From assembly GCA_017470345.1 (NCBI GenBank), contig JAFUEP010000043.1, forward strand, positions 1 to 49,641: DNA of 49,641 nucleotides. The letters are read 5' to 3'. Under the pieces are notes generated by a model. That model saw nothing but the letters and a program-made list of their open reading frames with translations, was not told the DNA's origin and ran no database searches. The position numbers and the translations under genes were made by a program. Position 1 is the stretch's first letter. Each line of letters begins with the position of its first letter. The DNA comes from Prevotella sp. (GTDB taxonomy: Bacteria; Bacteroidota; Bacteroidia; Bacteroidales; Bacteroidaceae). Shown in pieces: positions 41,784-49,573 of this stretch.

Positions 41784-41834
41784 AAGGACTGGCGGACGGA
41801 TGCCGAAAGGCGCCCGTCCGCCAGTCCTTTTTTG
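41784..41834 (+). terminator. rpmH terminator
   Basis: Sixteen-bp stem AAGGACTGGCGGACGG (41784-41799) / CCGTCCGCCAGTCCTT (41814-41829), then TTTTTG. Confidence 0.9.
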
Positions 41835-41853
41835 TCGGCGTGCGCCGCATGCT

Positions 41854-41937
41854 TATTTCGCCGTCGCGAAACACTATTTCAGCGCCGCCGAAATATATTT
41901 CAGCGCCGCTGCGATATATTTCAGCGCCGCTGAAATA
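41854..41937. repeat. Array of four 21-bp dyad units (locus B)
   Basis: Contiguous units 41854-41874, 41875-41895, 41896-41916, 41917-41937. Units 2-4 share the palindrome core TTTCAGCGCCGCTGAAA (unit 2 has one change, unit 3 two or three). Unit 1 is degenerate with TTTCGCCGTCGCGAAA. Followed by GTTTT, as in locus A at 9085-9168. Lies between the rpmH terminator and the PASTA gene promoter. Confidence 0.85.
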
Positions 41938-42009
41938 GTTTTATCCCCAAAAAGCGGCCCCTTTGAACATTTATTTGCGCAAACCTGCCGCGGCTTCATT
42001 TTTTTTTTG

Positions 42010-42017
42010 TAATTTTG
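42010..42017 (+). promoter_or_regulatory. -7 element of the PASTA-rluD-ddl operon
   Basis: TAATTTTG after a T-run, 24 bases before the start at 42042; it lies upstream of the chosen start and overlaps the longer frame from 42015. Confidence 0.5.
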
Positions 42018-42041
42018 CCGAGAATACAGAAGCAGAACGCA

Positions 42042-42707
42042 ATGAACGTGAAAGAATTCAAACGGAAAATAACGTCGCCGCTCATCTGGGGCAACCTGCT
42101 GGCCATGGCCCTCGTCGTCGTCGCATTGTTCCTCGGGCTGCGCTGGTGGCTGGCCGTCTATACGCACCACGGCGACAGCGTCGAGGTGCCCGACGTCTAC
42201 GGCATGGACCTCCCGACGGCCCGTGAGCGGCTGAAGGCCGAGGGCCTGTCGCTGCTCGTCACTGACTCCGCCTACAGCAAGAAACTGCCGGCCGGCAGCG
42301 TCATGCTGCAGCAGCCGGCCAAAGGGGCACGGGTGAAGGAGGGGCGCGTGGTCTACGTGACGATCAACTCGACGACCCTCTCGAAGCTGGCCATACCTGA
42401 CCTGATCGACAACAGCTCCTTCCGCGAGGCGCGCGCCAAGCTGCAGGCCATGGGCTTCCGCGTGGGCGAGCCGCGCTTCATCGAGGGCGAGAAAGACTGG
42501 GTCTACGGCATCCAGCACGAGGGCCACAACCTGATAGCCGGCGACATGGTGGCGCGCGAGTCGCTGCTGACGCTCGTCATCGGCAGCGGCTACTCGACAG
42601 AGGAGGAAGACCTCATGACCGACAGCCTCGTGCTCAGCGGATTCATGAGCACGGGCGAGGAGGCCGACGAGGTGGACGATTTCCTGGAAGTAACGGATGA
42701 GGAATGA
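42042..42707 (+). CDS. Membrane-anchored PASTA-domain protein
   Basis: 221 aa. Short cytoplasmic N-terminus, one membrane segment (about 16-36, LLAMALVVVALFLGLRWWLA), then two or three PASTA repeats in the periplasm (VEVPDVYGMDLPTARERLKA; IPDLIDNSSFREARAKLQAM), with an acidic tail. PASTA domains bind peptidoglycan or its fragments. No kinase domain is attached, as usual for this Bacteroidetes family, which is encoded with rluD and ddl. Its stop overlaps the rluD start (ATGA). Confidence 0.88.
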   Translation: MNVKEFKRKITSPLIWGNLLAMALVVVALFLGLRWWLAVYTHHGDSVEVPDVYGMDLPTARERLKAEGLSLLVTDSAYSKKLPAGSVMLQQPAKGARVKEGRVVYVTINSTTLSKLAIPDLIDNSSFREARAKLQAMGFRVGEPRFIEGEKDWVYGIQHEGHNLIAGDMVARESLLTLVIGSGYSTEEEDLMTDSLVLSGFMSTGEEADEVDDFLEVTDEE

Positions 42708-43813
42708 TGGACGTGACTGACGACGAACTGCTCGACGACGAGCTGGAACAACTGCTCGACGATGACGCTGAGGCACAGGCGGACGGCGAGGCGCAGACGC
42801 TCTTTGAGCATCTGAGGCTCGAGGTCGACCGCGGACAGGTGCCCCTGCGCATCGACAAGTACCTGGCCGAGCACACACAGCACTCCTCGCGCAACCGCAT
42901 CCAGCAGGCGGCCGAGGCCGGATTCCTCTTTGTCAACGACCGCCCCGTCAAGAGCAACTATAAGGTGCGCTCGGGCGACGTCATCACGCTGATGCTCGAC
43001 AGGCCCCACTACGACTCGACCATCGTGCCCGAGGAGATGCCCCTCGACGTGCGCTATGAGGACGACCAGCTCATGGTGGTCTACAAGCCCGCAGGCCTCG
43101 TCGTCCATCCCGGCTGTGGCAATTTCCACGGCACGCTCGTCCATGCCGTCGCATGGCACCTGCGCAATCTGCCCACTTATGACCCCAACGACCCGCAGGT
43201 GGGACTCGTCCATCGCATCGATAAGGACACCAGCGGACTGCTCGTCGTGGCCAAGACGCCCGAGGCGAAGTCGTCGCTCGGCAAGCAGTTCTTCAATCAC
43301 GACACGCATCGCTCCTACGTGGCCCTCGTCTGGGGCAACATCACCGACGACGAAGGCCGCATCGAGGGTAACATCGGCCGCGACCAGCGCGACCGCCTGC
43401 GCATGGCGGTCTATCCGCCAGGCTCCGACATCGGCAAGCCCGCCGTCACCCACTATCGCGTGCTCGAGCGCTTTGGCTACACCACGCTCGTGGAATGTCG
43501 GCTCGAGACGGGCCGCACCCATCAGATCCGCGCCCACATGACCCACATCGGCCATCCCCTCTTTGCCGACGAGCGCTACGGGGGCTGCGAGATACGCCGC
43601 GGCGAGCGCACAGCCTCGTATAAGGCCTACATCCAGAATTGCTTCAAGCTCTGCCCGCGCCAGGCGCTCCACGCCCAGACGCTGGGCTTCCGCCATCCCT
43701 CGACCGGCCGCCAGATGGACTTCACCAGCCCCCTGCCCGACGACATGCAGGCCCTCATCGAAAAATGGCGCAAGCTGACCCGCAATAACGAAAATGTCGA
43801 AATAACGTTATAA
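42704..43813 (+). CDS. rluD: RluA/RluD-family 23S rRNA pseudouridine synthase
   Basis: 369 aa. N-terminal acidic stretch (about 1-30), S4 RNA-binding domain (about 40-100, LRIDKYLAEHTQHSSRNRIQ read in parts), catalytic domain with HRIDKDTSGLLVVAKT (the Asp nucleophile, about 168-183) and LETGRTHQIRAHM. Overlaps the PASTA gene by 4 bases. Its last codons (NNENVEITL, stop) fall in an octamer repeat (43798-43885), so the natural C-terminus has been altered by the repeat. Confidence 0.93.
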   Translation: MMDVTDDELLDDELEQLLDDDAEAQADGEAQTLFEHLRLEVDRGQVPLRIDKYLAEHTQHSSRNRIQQAAEAGFLFVNDRPVKSNYKVRSGDVITLMLDRPHYDSTIVPEEMPLDVRYEDDQLMVVYKPAGLVVHPGCGNFHGTLVHAVAWHLRNLPTYDPNDPQVGLVHRIDKDTSGLLVVAKTPEAKSSLGKQFFNHDTHRSYVALVWGNITDDEGRIEGNIGRDQRDRLRMAVYPPGSDIGKPAVTHYRVLERFGYTTLVECRLETGRTHQIRAHMTHIGHPLFADERYGGCEIRRGERTASYKAYIQNCFKLCPRQALHAQTLGFRHPSTGRQMDFTSPLPDDMQALIEKWRKLTRNNENVEITL

Positions 43814-43885
43814 CGAAATATCGAAATAACGTTATAACGAAATATCGAAATCACGAAACATCGAAATAACGAAATCACGAAATAG
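43798..43885. repeat. Eleven tandem octamers spanning the rluD stop codon
   Basis: Contiguous 8-base units starting CG: CGAAATAA, CGTTATAA, CGAAATAT, and so on to CGAAATAG at 43878-43885. The rluD stop codon is inside the second unit; ddl starts 24 bases after the array. No gene and no clear inverted partner. Confidence 0.85.
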
Positions 43886-43909
43886 AACGAAATAAAATAA
43901 GAAAGAAAA

Positions 43910-44911
43910 ATGAAACCCGCTAAACGCACCATTGCCATCGTCTGCGGTGGCGACTCCTCCGAGCACGACGTCTCGCTCCGCTCCGCTCAGGGCCTCTACG
44001 GCTTCTTCGACAAAGACCGCTACAACGTATATATCGTCGACGTCAAGGGCACCAGCTGGCAGGTGGAACTGCCCGACGGCACCCTGACGCCCATCGACAA
44101 GAACGACTTCTCGTTCCGTATGAACGGCCGCCGACGCTTCTTCGACTATGCCTACATCACCATCCACGGCACACCCGGCGAGAACGGCATCCTGCAGGGA
44201 TACTTCGACCTGCTCCACCTGCCTTACTCGACGAGCGGCGTGCTCGTCGAGGCCATGACGTTCGATAAGTTCGTGCTCAACCAGTACCTGCGCGGATTCG
44301 GCGTCCGCGTGGCCGAGAGCATCCTCGTGCGGCGCGGTCAGGAGCAGCAGCTCGACGAGCAGAAGGTGCTCGAGACCATCGGCATGCCCTGCTTCGTCAA
44401 GCCCGCCAACGACGGCTCGTCGTTCGGTGTGTCGAAGGTGAAGAACATCGACAAGCTGGCCCCCGCACTGCGCATCGCCATGATGGAGAGCGACGAGGTG
44501 ATGATCGAGTCGTTCCTCGACGGCACGGAGATCACCGTCGGCTGCTACAAGACGAAGGACAAGCAGGTCGTCTTCCCCGTCACTGAGGTGGTCACGAAGA
44601 ACGAGTTCTTCGACTACGACGCCAAGTATAACGGTCAGGTCGACGAGATCACTCCCGCCCGCATCCCCGCCGAGCTGGCCAAGCGCGCCCAGGACCTGAC
44701 GTCGGCCATCTACGACATCCTCCACTGCAACGGCATCATCCGCATCGACTACATCATCACCCGTGGCGACGACGGCCACGACAAACTCAACATGCTCGAG
44801 GTGAACACCACGCCCGGCATGACCCCCACCAGCTTCATCCCCCAGCAGGTGCGCGCCGCCGGCCTGTCGATGACCGACGTGCTGACCGACATCGTGGAGA
44901 ACCAGTTCTAG
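43910..44911 (+). CDS. ddl: D-alanine--D-alanine ligase
   Basis: 333 aa ATP-grasp enzyme making D-Ala-D-Ala for MurF. N-terminal AIVCGGDSSEHDVSLRSAQ (with the Glu of the first D-Ala site), IHGTPGENGILQGYFDLL, central CFVKPANDGSSFGVSKV, and C-terminal IIRIDYI, MLEVNTTPGMTPTSFIPQQ. Third gene of the PASTA-rluD-ddl-acyltransferase series. The stop codon TAG is shared with the first repeat of cassette 4. Confidence 0.96.
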   Translation: MKPAKRTIAIVCGGDSSEHDVSLRSAQGLYGFFDKDRYNVYIVDVKGTSWQVELPDGTLTPIDKNDFSFRMNGRRRFFDYAYITIHGTPGENGILQGYFDLLHLPYSTSGVLVEAMTFDKFVLNQYLRGFGVRVAESILVRRGQEQQLDEQKVLETIGMPCFVKPANDGSSFGVSKVKNIDKLAPALRIAMMESDEVMIESFLDGTEITVGCYKTKDKQVVFPVTEVVTKNEFFDYDAKYNGQVDEITPARIPAELAKRAQDLTSAIYDILHCNGIIRIDYIITRGDDGHDKLNMLEVNTTPGMTPTSFIPQQVRAAGLSMTDVLTDIVENQF

Positions 44912-45374
44912 TGAATAGTTTACAGTGAATAGTGAATAGTTATGATTACCTTCTGCCTATGAAGCGGCCTGATAGTCCATTGCAGAGAAAGTCTGAAGCC
45001 TATTCTGGAAGAATAGTACGTCTGTATCGCTATTTGCTGAATACTAAGAAAGAAACGGTCATGGCCAAGCAGATTTATCGGAGTGGAACCAGCATTGGGG
45101 CTAATATTGCTGAAAGTCGGTACGCGCAAAGTGGGCCAGACTTTATCAGTAAGTTGAGTATTGCCCTGAAAGAGGCAGGTGAGACGGAGTATTGGTTGGG
45201 ATGCATTTATTCATCTGGACTGATAGATGAAAAGGGGTATGAGTCAATGCTCTCGGACAATACTGAAATCATGAAGATGCTTACGGCTTCGATTAATACA
45301 ATGAAGAAAAAATTAGGGATATAATAGATTCGGGACCAAGTCTAATCATAACTATTCACTATTCACTGTTCACT
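44910..45374 (+). mobile_element. Cassette 4: inverted-repeat-flanked four-helix-bundle gene between ddl and acyltransferase
   Basis: Left arm 44910-44948; right arm 45343-45374. The last 32 bases of the left arm match the right arm as an inverted copy at 30 of 32 positions. Units are GTGAATA heptamers; the inner ends are TATGATTA / TAATCATA as in cassette 2. The left arm begins on the ddl stop codon; the right ends 11 bases before the acyltransferase start. Gene inside co-oriented. Confidence 0.87.
44959..45324 (+). CDS. Four-helix-bundle protein (23S rRNA IVS / S23 family)
   Basis: 121 aa from ATG 44959 (MKRPDSPLQRKSEAYSGRIV); the frame is open from 44932, but that extension is repeat arm. 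Hallmark RSGTSIGANIAESRYAQ, SIALKEAGETEYWLGCIY, final helix EIMKMLTASINTMKKKLG. Basic, all-helical. Lies inside cassette 4. Confidence 0.9.
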   Translation: MKRPDSPLQRKSEAYSGRIVRLYRYLLNTKKETVMAKQIYRSGTSIGANIAESRYAQSGPDFISKLSIALKEAGETEYWLGCIYSSGLIDEKGYESMLSDNTEIMKMLTASINTMKKKLGI

Positions 45375-45384
45375 GACAACTAAA

Positions 45385-46521
45385 ATGACAGAGTTTGACG
45401 ACATCCGGCCATACGAGCCGCAGGAGATGAAGGAGGCATTCGGCGAACTGCTTGCCGACCGACATTTTAATGCCGTGATGAAAGGGCTGGCACCGTGGCT
45501 GCCGAAGGGCGTGCGCAACTGGCTGCTGCGGCTGGCCTTCACGGGCGTCAGGACGCCGCTCGACTTCCAGAAGCGCTTCATGAAGCCCGTCGTGAAGCAT
45601 ATCATCCGCAAACATTCCGACGGCTGCTCGTTCGACGACGCTGCGTTGCCCGCGGACAAGAGCCAGCGCTATACGTTCATCTCCAACCATCGCGACATCG
45701 TCCTCGACTCGGCCTTCCTCGACGTCATGCTCGTCGAGGCCGGCTATCCGACGACCGTCGAGATTGGCATCGGCAACAACCTGCTCATCTATCCCTGGAT
45801 CGAGCGGCTGGTGCGCATGAACAAGGCGTTCATCGTGCGCCGCGGCCTCTCACTGCGCGAGACGCTCGAGGCCAGCCAGCACATGAGCCGCTATATCCAC
45901 CATGCCGTCACCCGCAAGCACGAGAACATCTGGCTGGCGCAGCGCGAGGGCCGCGCCAAGGACTCGAGCGACCACACCCAGGAGGCCGTGCTCAAGATGC
46001 TGGCCATGGGGGGCGACCTCAGCGAGCTGAACATCGTGCCGCTGACCATCAGCTACGAGTATGACCCCTGCGACTACCTGAAGGCGCAGGAGTTCCAGCA
46101 GAAACGCGACAATCCGGCCTTCAAGAAGAGCAAGCAGGACGACCTCGACAACATGCGCACGGGCATCCTGGGCTATAAGGGCCGCGTGGCCTACCGCTGC
46201 TCTGCCCCTGTCAACACATGGCTCGGCGAGCTGAAGGACCTGCCCAAGAACGAGTTCTACAGCGCCCTGGCACAGCGCATCGACCGCGCCATCCATAGCG
46301 CTTACGTGCTCTATCCCGGCAACTACGTGGCGGCCGACCTGCTCAGCGGCACCGACGACTATGCCGACCACTACACCCCCGCCGACCGCCAGCGATTCGA
46401 GGCCTACCTGCAGCAGCAGCTCGACAAGATCACGCTGCCCGGGAAGGACGAGCCTTTCCTCCGCGAGCGCATGCTCACGATGTATGCCAACCCCCTACGT
46501 AACTATCTCGCCGCCCAATGA
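45385..46521 (+). CDS. 1-acyl-sn-glycerol-3-phosphate acyltransferase-family protein
   Basis: 378 aa. PlsC-like core with FISNHRDIVLDSAFLDVML (about 95-113) and the later blocks IERLVRMNKAFIVRRG and LAQREGRAKDSSDHTQ. The His to Asp spacing reads HX5D rather than the usual HX4D unless the first Asp serves. No clear membrane segment, so probably peripheral to the inner membrane. It would acylate a glycerophospholipid or a related lipid. Ends with a 4-base overlap (ATGA) with the next gene. Confidence 0.8.
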   Translation: MTEFDDIRPYEPQEMKEAFGELLADRHFNAVMKGLAPWLPKGVRNWLLRLAFTGVRTPLDFQKRFMKPVVKHIIRKHSDGCSFDDAALPADKSQRYTFISNHRDIVLDSAFLDVMLVEAGYPTTVEIGIGNNLLIYPWIERLVRMNKAFIVRRGLSLRETLEASQHMSRYIHHAVTRKHENIWLAQREGRAKDSSDHTQEAVLKMLAMGGDLSELNIVPLTISYEYDPCDYLKAQEFQQKRDNPAFKKSKQDDLDNMRTGILGYKGRVAYRCSAPVNTWLGELKDLPKNEFYSALAQRIDRAIHSAYVLYPGNYVAADLLSGTDDYADHYTPADRQRFEAYLQQQLDKITLPGKDEPFLRERMLTMYANPLRNYLAAQ

Positions 46522-47180
46522 AAACCGTCAAGTATGTTGCGATGTTATCGCAACTCGCAATCCTTCTGCTCGCTGCCTGCACCACCGATGCCTACGAAAA
46601 GGGCGAGGGCGAATACTCTGGTCTGCGGGGCGACCTGGCTGACCTGCAGGTCAACGCCGAGAAACAGGCTGAGACGGCCGTCACCGACGAGGACGACCGC
46701 CTGACGTTTGTCAACCCCTTCGCCACGAACTGGATTCAGAAGGGCGACACGACCTATCGGGCCTACATCTATTATAATAAGGAGGAGGGCGGGGCGGCCC
46801 GCGTGGTCAGTGCCGGGCAGGTGCTGGTGCTGCGCCCGCGGCGTGAGGACAAGCCGATGACCGACCCGACGGGGCTGGAGAGCATCTGGCTGAGTACGAA
46901 CAAGCGCTACCTCAACATGGCGCTGCTGCTCAAGGTGGGGCAGGACGGCAGCGACGACCTGCACCACGTGCTCGGTGCCACCTTCGACACCATCATGACC
47001 AACCCTGACCGCACGCGGACGATGCATCTGCGGCTTTACCACGACCAGGGTGGCGTCCCGGAATACTACACGCAGCGCTCCTACGCCAGCATTCCCCTCG
47101 ACGGCCTGCCCGTCGACTCCGTCTGCCTGCGAGTCAATACTTACGACGGGTGGCGCGAGCGGAGGTTCTCTGTTAAATGA
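46518..47180 (+). CDS. NigD-like lipoprotein
   Basis: 220 aa. Lipoprotein signal (YVAMLSQLAILLLAACTTD). N-terminal small barrel (about 55-110, DDRLTFVNPFATNWIQKGDT) and C-terminal beta-sandwich (about 120-215, ESIWLSTNKRYLNMALLLKV), the layout of Bacteroidetes NigD-like proteins; function unknown. Translationally coupled to the acyltransferase. Its stop codon TGA is the first repeat of the empty shell downstream. Confidence 0.8.
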   Translation: MKTVKYVAMLSQLAILLLAACTTDAYEKGEGEYSGLRGDLADLQVNAEKQAETAVTDEDDRLTFVNPFATNWIQKGDTTYRAYIYYNKEEGGAARVVSAGQVLVLRPRREDKPMTDPTGLESIWLSTNKRYLNMALLLKVGQDGSDDLHHVLGATFDTIMTNPDRTRTMHLRLYHDQGGVPEYYTQRSYASIPLDGLPVDSVCLRVNTYDGWRERRFSVK

Positions 47181-47270
47181 AAAATGAAAGATGAAAAGTG
47201 AAAGATATGATTAGACTTGTTGGTGGAATTAACTAATCATATCTTTCATCTCTCATCTCTCATCTTTCAC
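47177..47270. mobile_element. Empty cassette shell (arms without a gene)
   Basis: Arms 47177-47214 and 47233-47270 (38 nt) match as inverted copies at 32 of 38 positions around an 18-base spacer. The heptamers (ATGAAAG, GTGAAAG, ATGAGAG) and the inner ends ATATGATTAG / CTAATCATAT are the same as in cassette 2. The left arm includes the NigD-like stop codon, and the right arm the stop codon of the convergent dehydrogenase gene. Confidence 0.85.
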
Positions 47271-48223
47271 TTCCTCAGTTTCACGGCCAGCTTCTCGAGC
47301 ATGTCCTTTGTCATTTCGCGGAGGTTATATTCATGCTGCCAGCCCCATTCCTCGCGGGCGCAGCTGTCGTCCATGATGTCGGGCCACGACTCGGCTATCG
47401 ACTGCTTCAGCGGATCCACCTGATACTCCATCTCGAACGTGGGGCAGTGGCGCTTGATCTCATTGTAGATCATGTCCGGGTCGAAGCTCATGGCGGCCAC
47501 GTTGAAGCCGTTGTGATGGATCAGCCGCGTCGGGTCGGCTTCCATCAGCTCCATGGCGGCGCGCAGCGCGTCGGGCATGTACATCATGTCCATGCGCGTG
47601 CCGGCCTTGATGGGGCACGTGAACTTCTCGCCGCGCACGGCGTAGTAGTAGATGTCGACGGCATAGTCCGTCGTGCCGCCGCCCGGAGGCGTCACGTAGC
47701 TGATGATGCCGGGGAAGCGCACCGAGCGCGTGTCGACGCCATACTTATGATGGAACCAGTCGCTGAGCAGCTCCGTCGTCACCTTCGACACACCGTAGAT
47801 CGTGCGCGGCCGCTGGATGGTGTCCTGTGGGGTGGGGTCGTGGGGCGTCTCGACGCCGAACGAGCCGATGGAGCTGGGCGTGAAGACGGCGCACTGGTTC
47901 TCGCGGGCCACCTCGAGGATGTTCCACAGGCCGTCGATGCCGATCTTCCAGGCCAGCCGGGGCTTCGATTCGGCCACGACGGAGAGCAGCGCGGCCAGGT
48001 TGTAGATCGTGTCGATGTTGTATTTCTTGACGATGTCGGCGATGCCGGCGCCGTCGGTCACGTCGGCAATGGCCGACGGCCCGCTTTCGGCCAGTTCGCC
48101 CTTAGGCTCTGCGCCGACGATGTAGCCGGCCACGATGTGTTCGTTTCCATAGCGCTTCCTCAGTGCCATTGTCAGCTCCGAGCCAATCTGGCCCGTTGAG
48201 CCAATTACCAAGACATTTTTCAT
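47267..48223 (-). CDS. NAD-dependent L-threonine 3-dehydrogenase (SDR/epimerase type)
   Basis: 318 aa Rossmann-fold protein of the extended SDR family. NAD-binding VLVIGSTGQIGSELTMAL (4-21), catalytic TPSSIGSFG and YGVSKVTTELL (Tyr-x3-Lys, about 143-153), SVRFPGIISY, and ending LREMTKDMLEKLAVKLRK. It oxidises L-threonine to 2-amino-3-ketobutyrate, the substrate of Kbl encoded divergently at 48364. The pairing strongly supports the specificity over a sugar epimerase. Confidence 0.92.
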   Translation of the reverse strand: MKNVLVIGSTGQIGSELTMALRKRYGNEHIVAGYIVGAEPKGELAESGPSAIADVTDGAGIADIVKKYNIDTIYNLAALLSVVAESKPRLAWKIGIDGLWNILEVARENQCAVFTPSSIGSFGVETPHDPTPQDTIQRPRTIYGVSKVTTELLSDWFHHKYGVDTRSVRFPGIISYVTPPGGGTTDYAVDIYYYAVRGEKFTCPIKAGTRMDMMYMPDALRAAMELMEADPTRLIHHNGFNVAAMSFDPDMIYNEIKRHCPTFEMEYQVDPLKQSIAESWPDIMDDSCAREEWGWQHEYNLREMTKDMLEKLAVKLRK

Positions 48224-48254
48224 TCTGATTCTATAGATTTTAGATTTACGCGTG

Positions 48255-48262
48255 CAAAATTA
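48255..48262 (-). promoter_or_regulatory. -7 element of the threonine dehydrogenase gene
   Basis: TAATTTTG on the minus strand, 31 bases before the start at 48223. Confidence 0.5.
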
Positions 48263-48306
48263 CAAAATTATTCTTAATAATTGCACCATGTTTCGCGAAA
48301 AATTTC

Positions 48307-48314
48307 TATCTTTG
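48307..48314 (+). promoter_or_regulatory. -7 element of kbl
   Basis: TATCTTTG, 49 bases before the kbl start. The two divergent promoters are 45 bases apart and could share a regulator site (TTTCGCGAAA at 48291-48300 is a palindrome between them). Confidence 0.5.
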
Positions 48315-48363
48315 CACTTAATAATTCTAAAACTAATAAACGTAAATCGTAAATCTTTTACTT

Positions 48364-49551
48364 ATGTACGGAAAAATGAAGGAACATCTCAGCCAGACGC
48401 TTGCTGAGATTCGTGAAGCAGGGCTCTACAAGGAGGAACGACTCATCTGCAGCCCGCAGCGTGCTGCCATCGAGGTGGCCGGTAAGGAAGTGCTCAACTT
48501 CTGTGCTAACAACTATCTGGGCCTGTCAGACCATCCGCGGCTCATCGAGGCTTCGAAGCGGATGATGGACCGCCGCGGCTTCGGCATGTCGTCGGTGCGA
48601 TTCATCTGTGGCACGCAGGACATCCACAAGGAGCTCGAGGCTGCCATCTCGGACTACTTCAAGACGGAGGACACCATCCTATATGCCGCCTGCTTCGATG
48701 CCAACGGCGGCGTCTTCGAACCCCTCTTCACCGAGGAGGACGCCATCATCTCGGACGCCCTCAACCACGCCTCGATCATCGACGGCGTGCGCCTCTGCAA
48801 GGCCAAGCGCTATCGCTACGCCAACGCCGACATGGAGGAGCTCGAGAAGTGCCTGCAGGAGGCTCAGGCCCAGCGCTTCCGCATCATCGTCACCGACGGC
48901 GTCTTCTCGATGGACGGCAACGTCGCCCCGATCGACAAGATCTGCGACCTGGCCGAGAAGTACGATGCACTCGTCATGGTCGACGAGAGCCACTCGGCAG
49001 GCGTCGTCGGCCGCACGGGCCACGGCGTCAGCGAGTTCTACGGCACCTACGGCCGCGTCGACATCTATACCGGCACGCTCGGCAAGTCGTTCGGCGGTGC
49101 CCTCGGCGGCTTCACCACGGGCCGCAAGGAGATCATCGACCTGCTGCGCCAGCGTTCGCGCCCCTACCTCTTCTCCAACTCGCTGGCCCCCGCCATCATC
49201 GGCGCCTCGCTCGAGGTGTTCAAGATGCTGAAGGAGTCGAACGAGATCCACGACCGCCTCGTCGAGAACGTCGAGTATTTCCGCTCGAAGATGATGGCTG
49301 CCGGATTCGACATCAAGCCCACGCAGAGCGCCATCTGCGCCGTCATGCTCTACGACGCCAAGCTCTCGCAGGTCTATGCCGCCAAGATGCAGGAAGAGGG
49401 CATCTACGTGACGGGCTTCTACTATCCCGTCGTGCCCAAGGGCCAGGCCCGCATCCGCGTCCAGATCTCGGCCGGCCACAACCGCGAGCAGCTCGACCGC
49501 TGCATCGAGGCCTTCATCAAGGTGGGTCGCGAGCTCGGCGTGCTGAAATAA
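48364..49551 (+). CDS. kbl: Glycine C-acetyltransferase (2-amino-3-ketobutyrate CoA ligase)
   Basis: 395 aa PLP-dependent alpha-oxoamine synthase. Signatures: NFCANNYLGLSDHPRLIEA, GFGMSSVRFICGTQ, DGVFSMDGNVAPID, MVDESHSAGVVGRTG, and the PLP-lysine segment TGTLGKSFGGALGGF. It splits 2-amino-3-ketobutyrate with CoA into glycine and acetyl-CoA. Divergent from the threonine dehydrogenase gene; together they form the two-step threonine degradation route. Confidence 0.95.
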   Translation: MYGKMKEHLSQTLAEIREAGLYKEERLICSPQRAAIEVAGKEVLNFCANNYLGLSDHPRLIEASKRMMDRRGFGMSSVRFICGTQDIHKELEAAISDYFKTEDTILYAACFDANGGVFEPLFTEEDAIISDALNHASIIDGVRLCKAKRYRYANADMEELEKCLQEAQAQRFRIIVTDGVFSMDGNVAPIDKICDLAEKYDALVMVDESHSAGVVGRTGHGVSEFYGTYGRVDIYTGTLGKSFGGALGGFTTGRKEIIDLLRQRSRPYLFSNSLAPAIIGASLEVFKMLKESNEIHDRLVENVEYFRSKMMAAGFDIKPTQSAICAVMLYDAKLSQVYAAKMQEEGIYVTGFYYPVVPKGQARIRVQISAGHNREQLDRCIEAFIKVGRELGVLK

Positions 49552-49573
49552 CAGGATTCTAAAAAAGTTTTAC

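Noticed and set aside
44932-44958. N-terminal extension of the four-helix-bundle gene at 44959
   Set aside because: The extra codons are cassette arm sequence (NSYDYLLP) and are absent in the paralogues.
10205-45324. Diversity-generating retroelement, because four-helix-bundle genes include Avd relatives
   Set aside because: No reverse transcriptase, no template/variable repeat pair and no target gene was seen.
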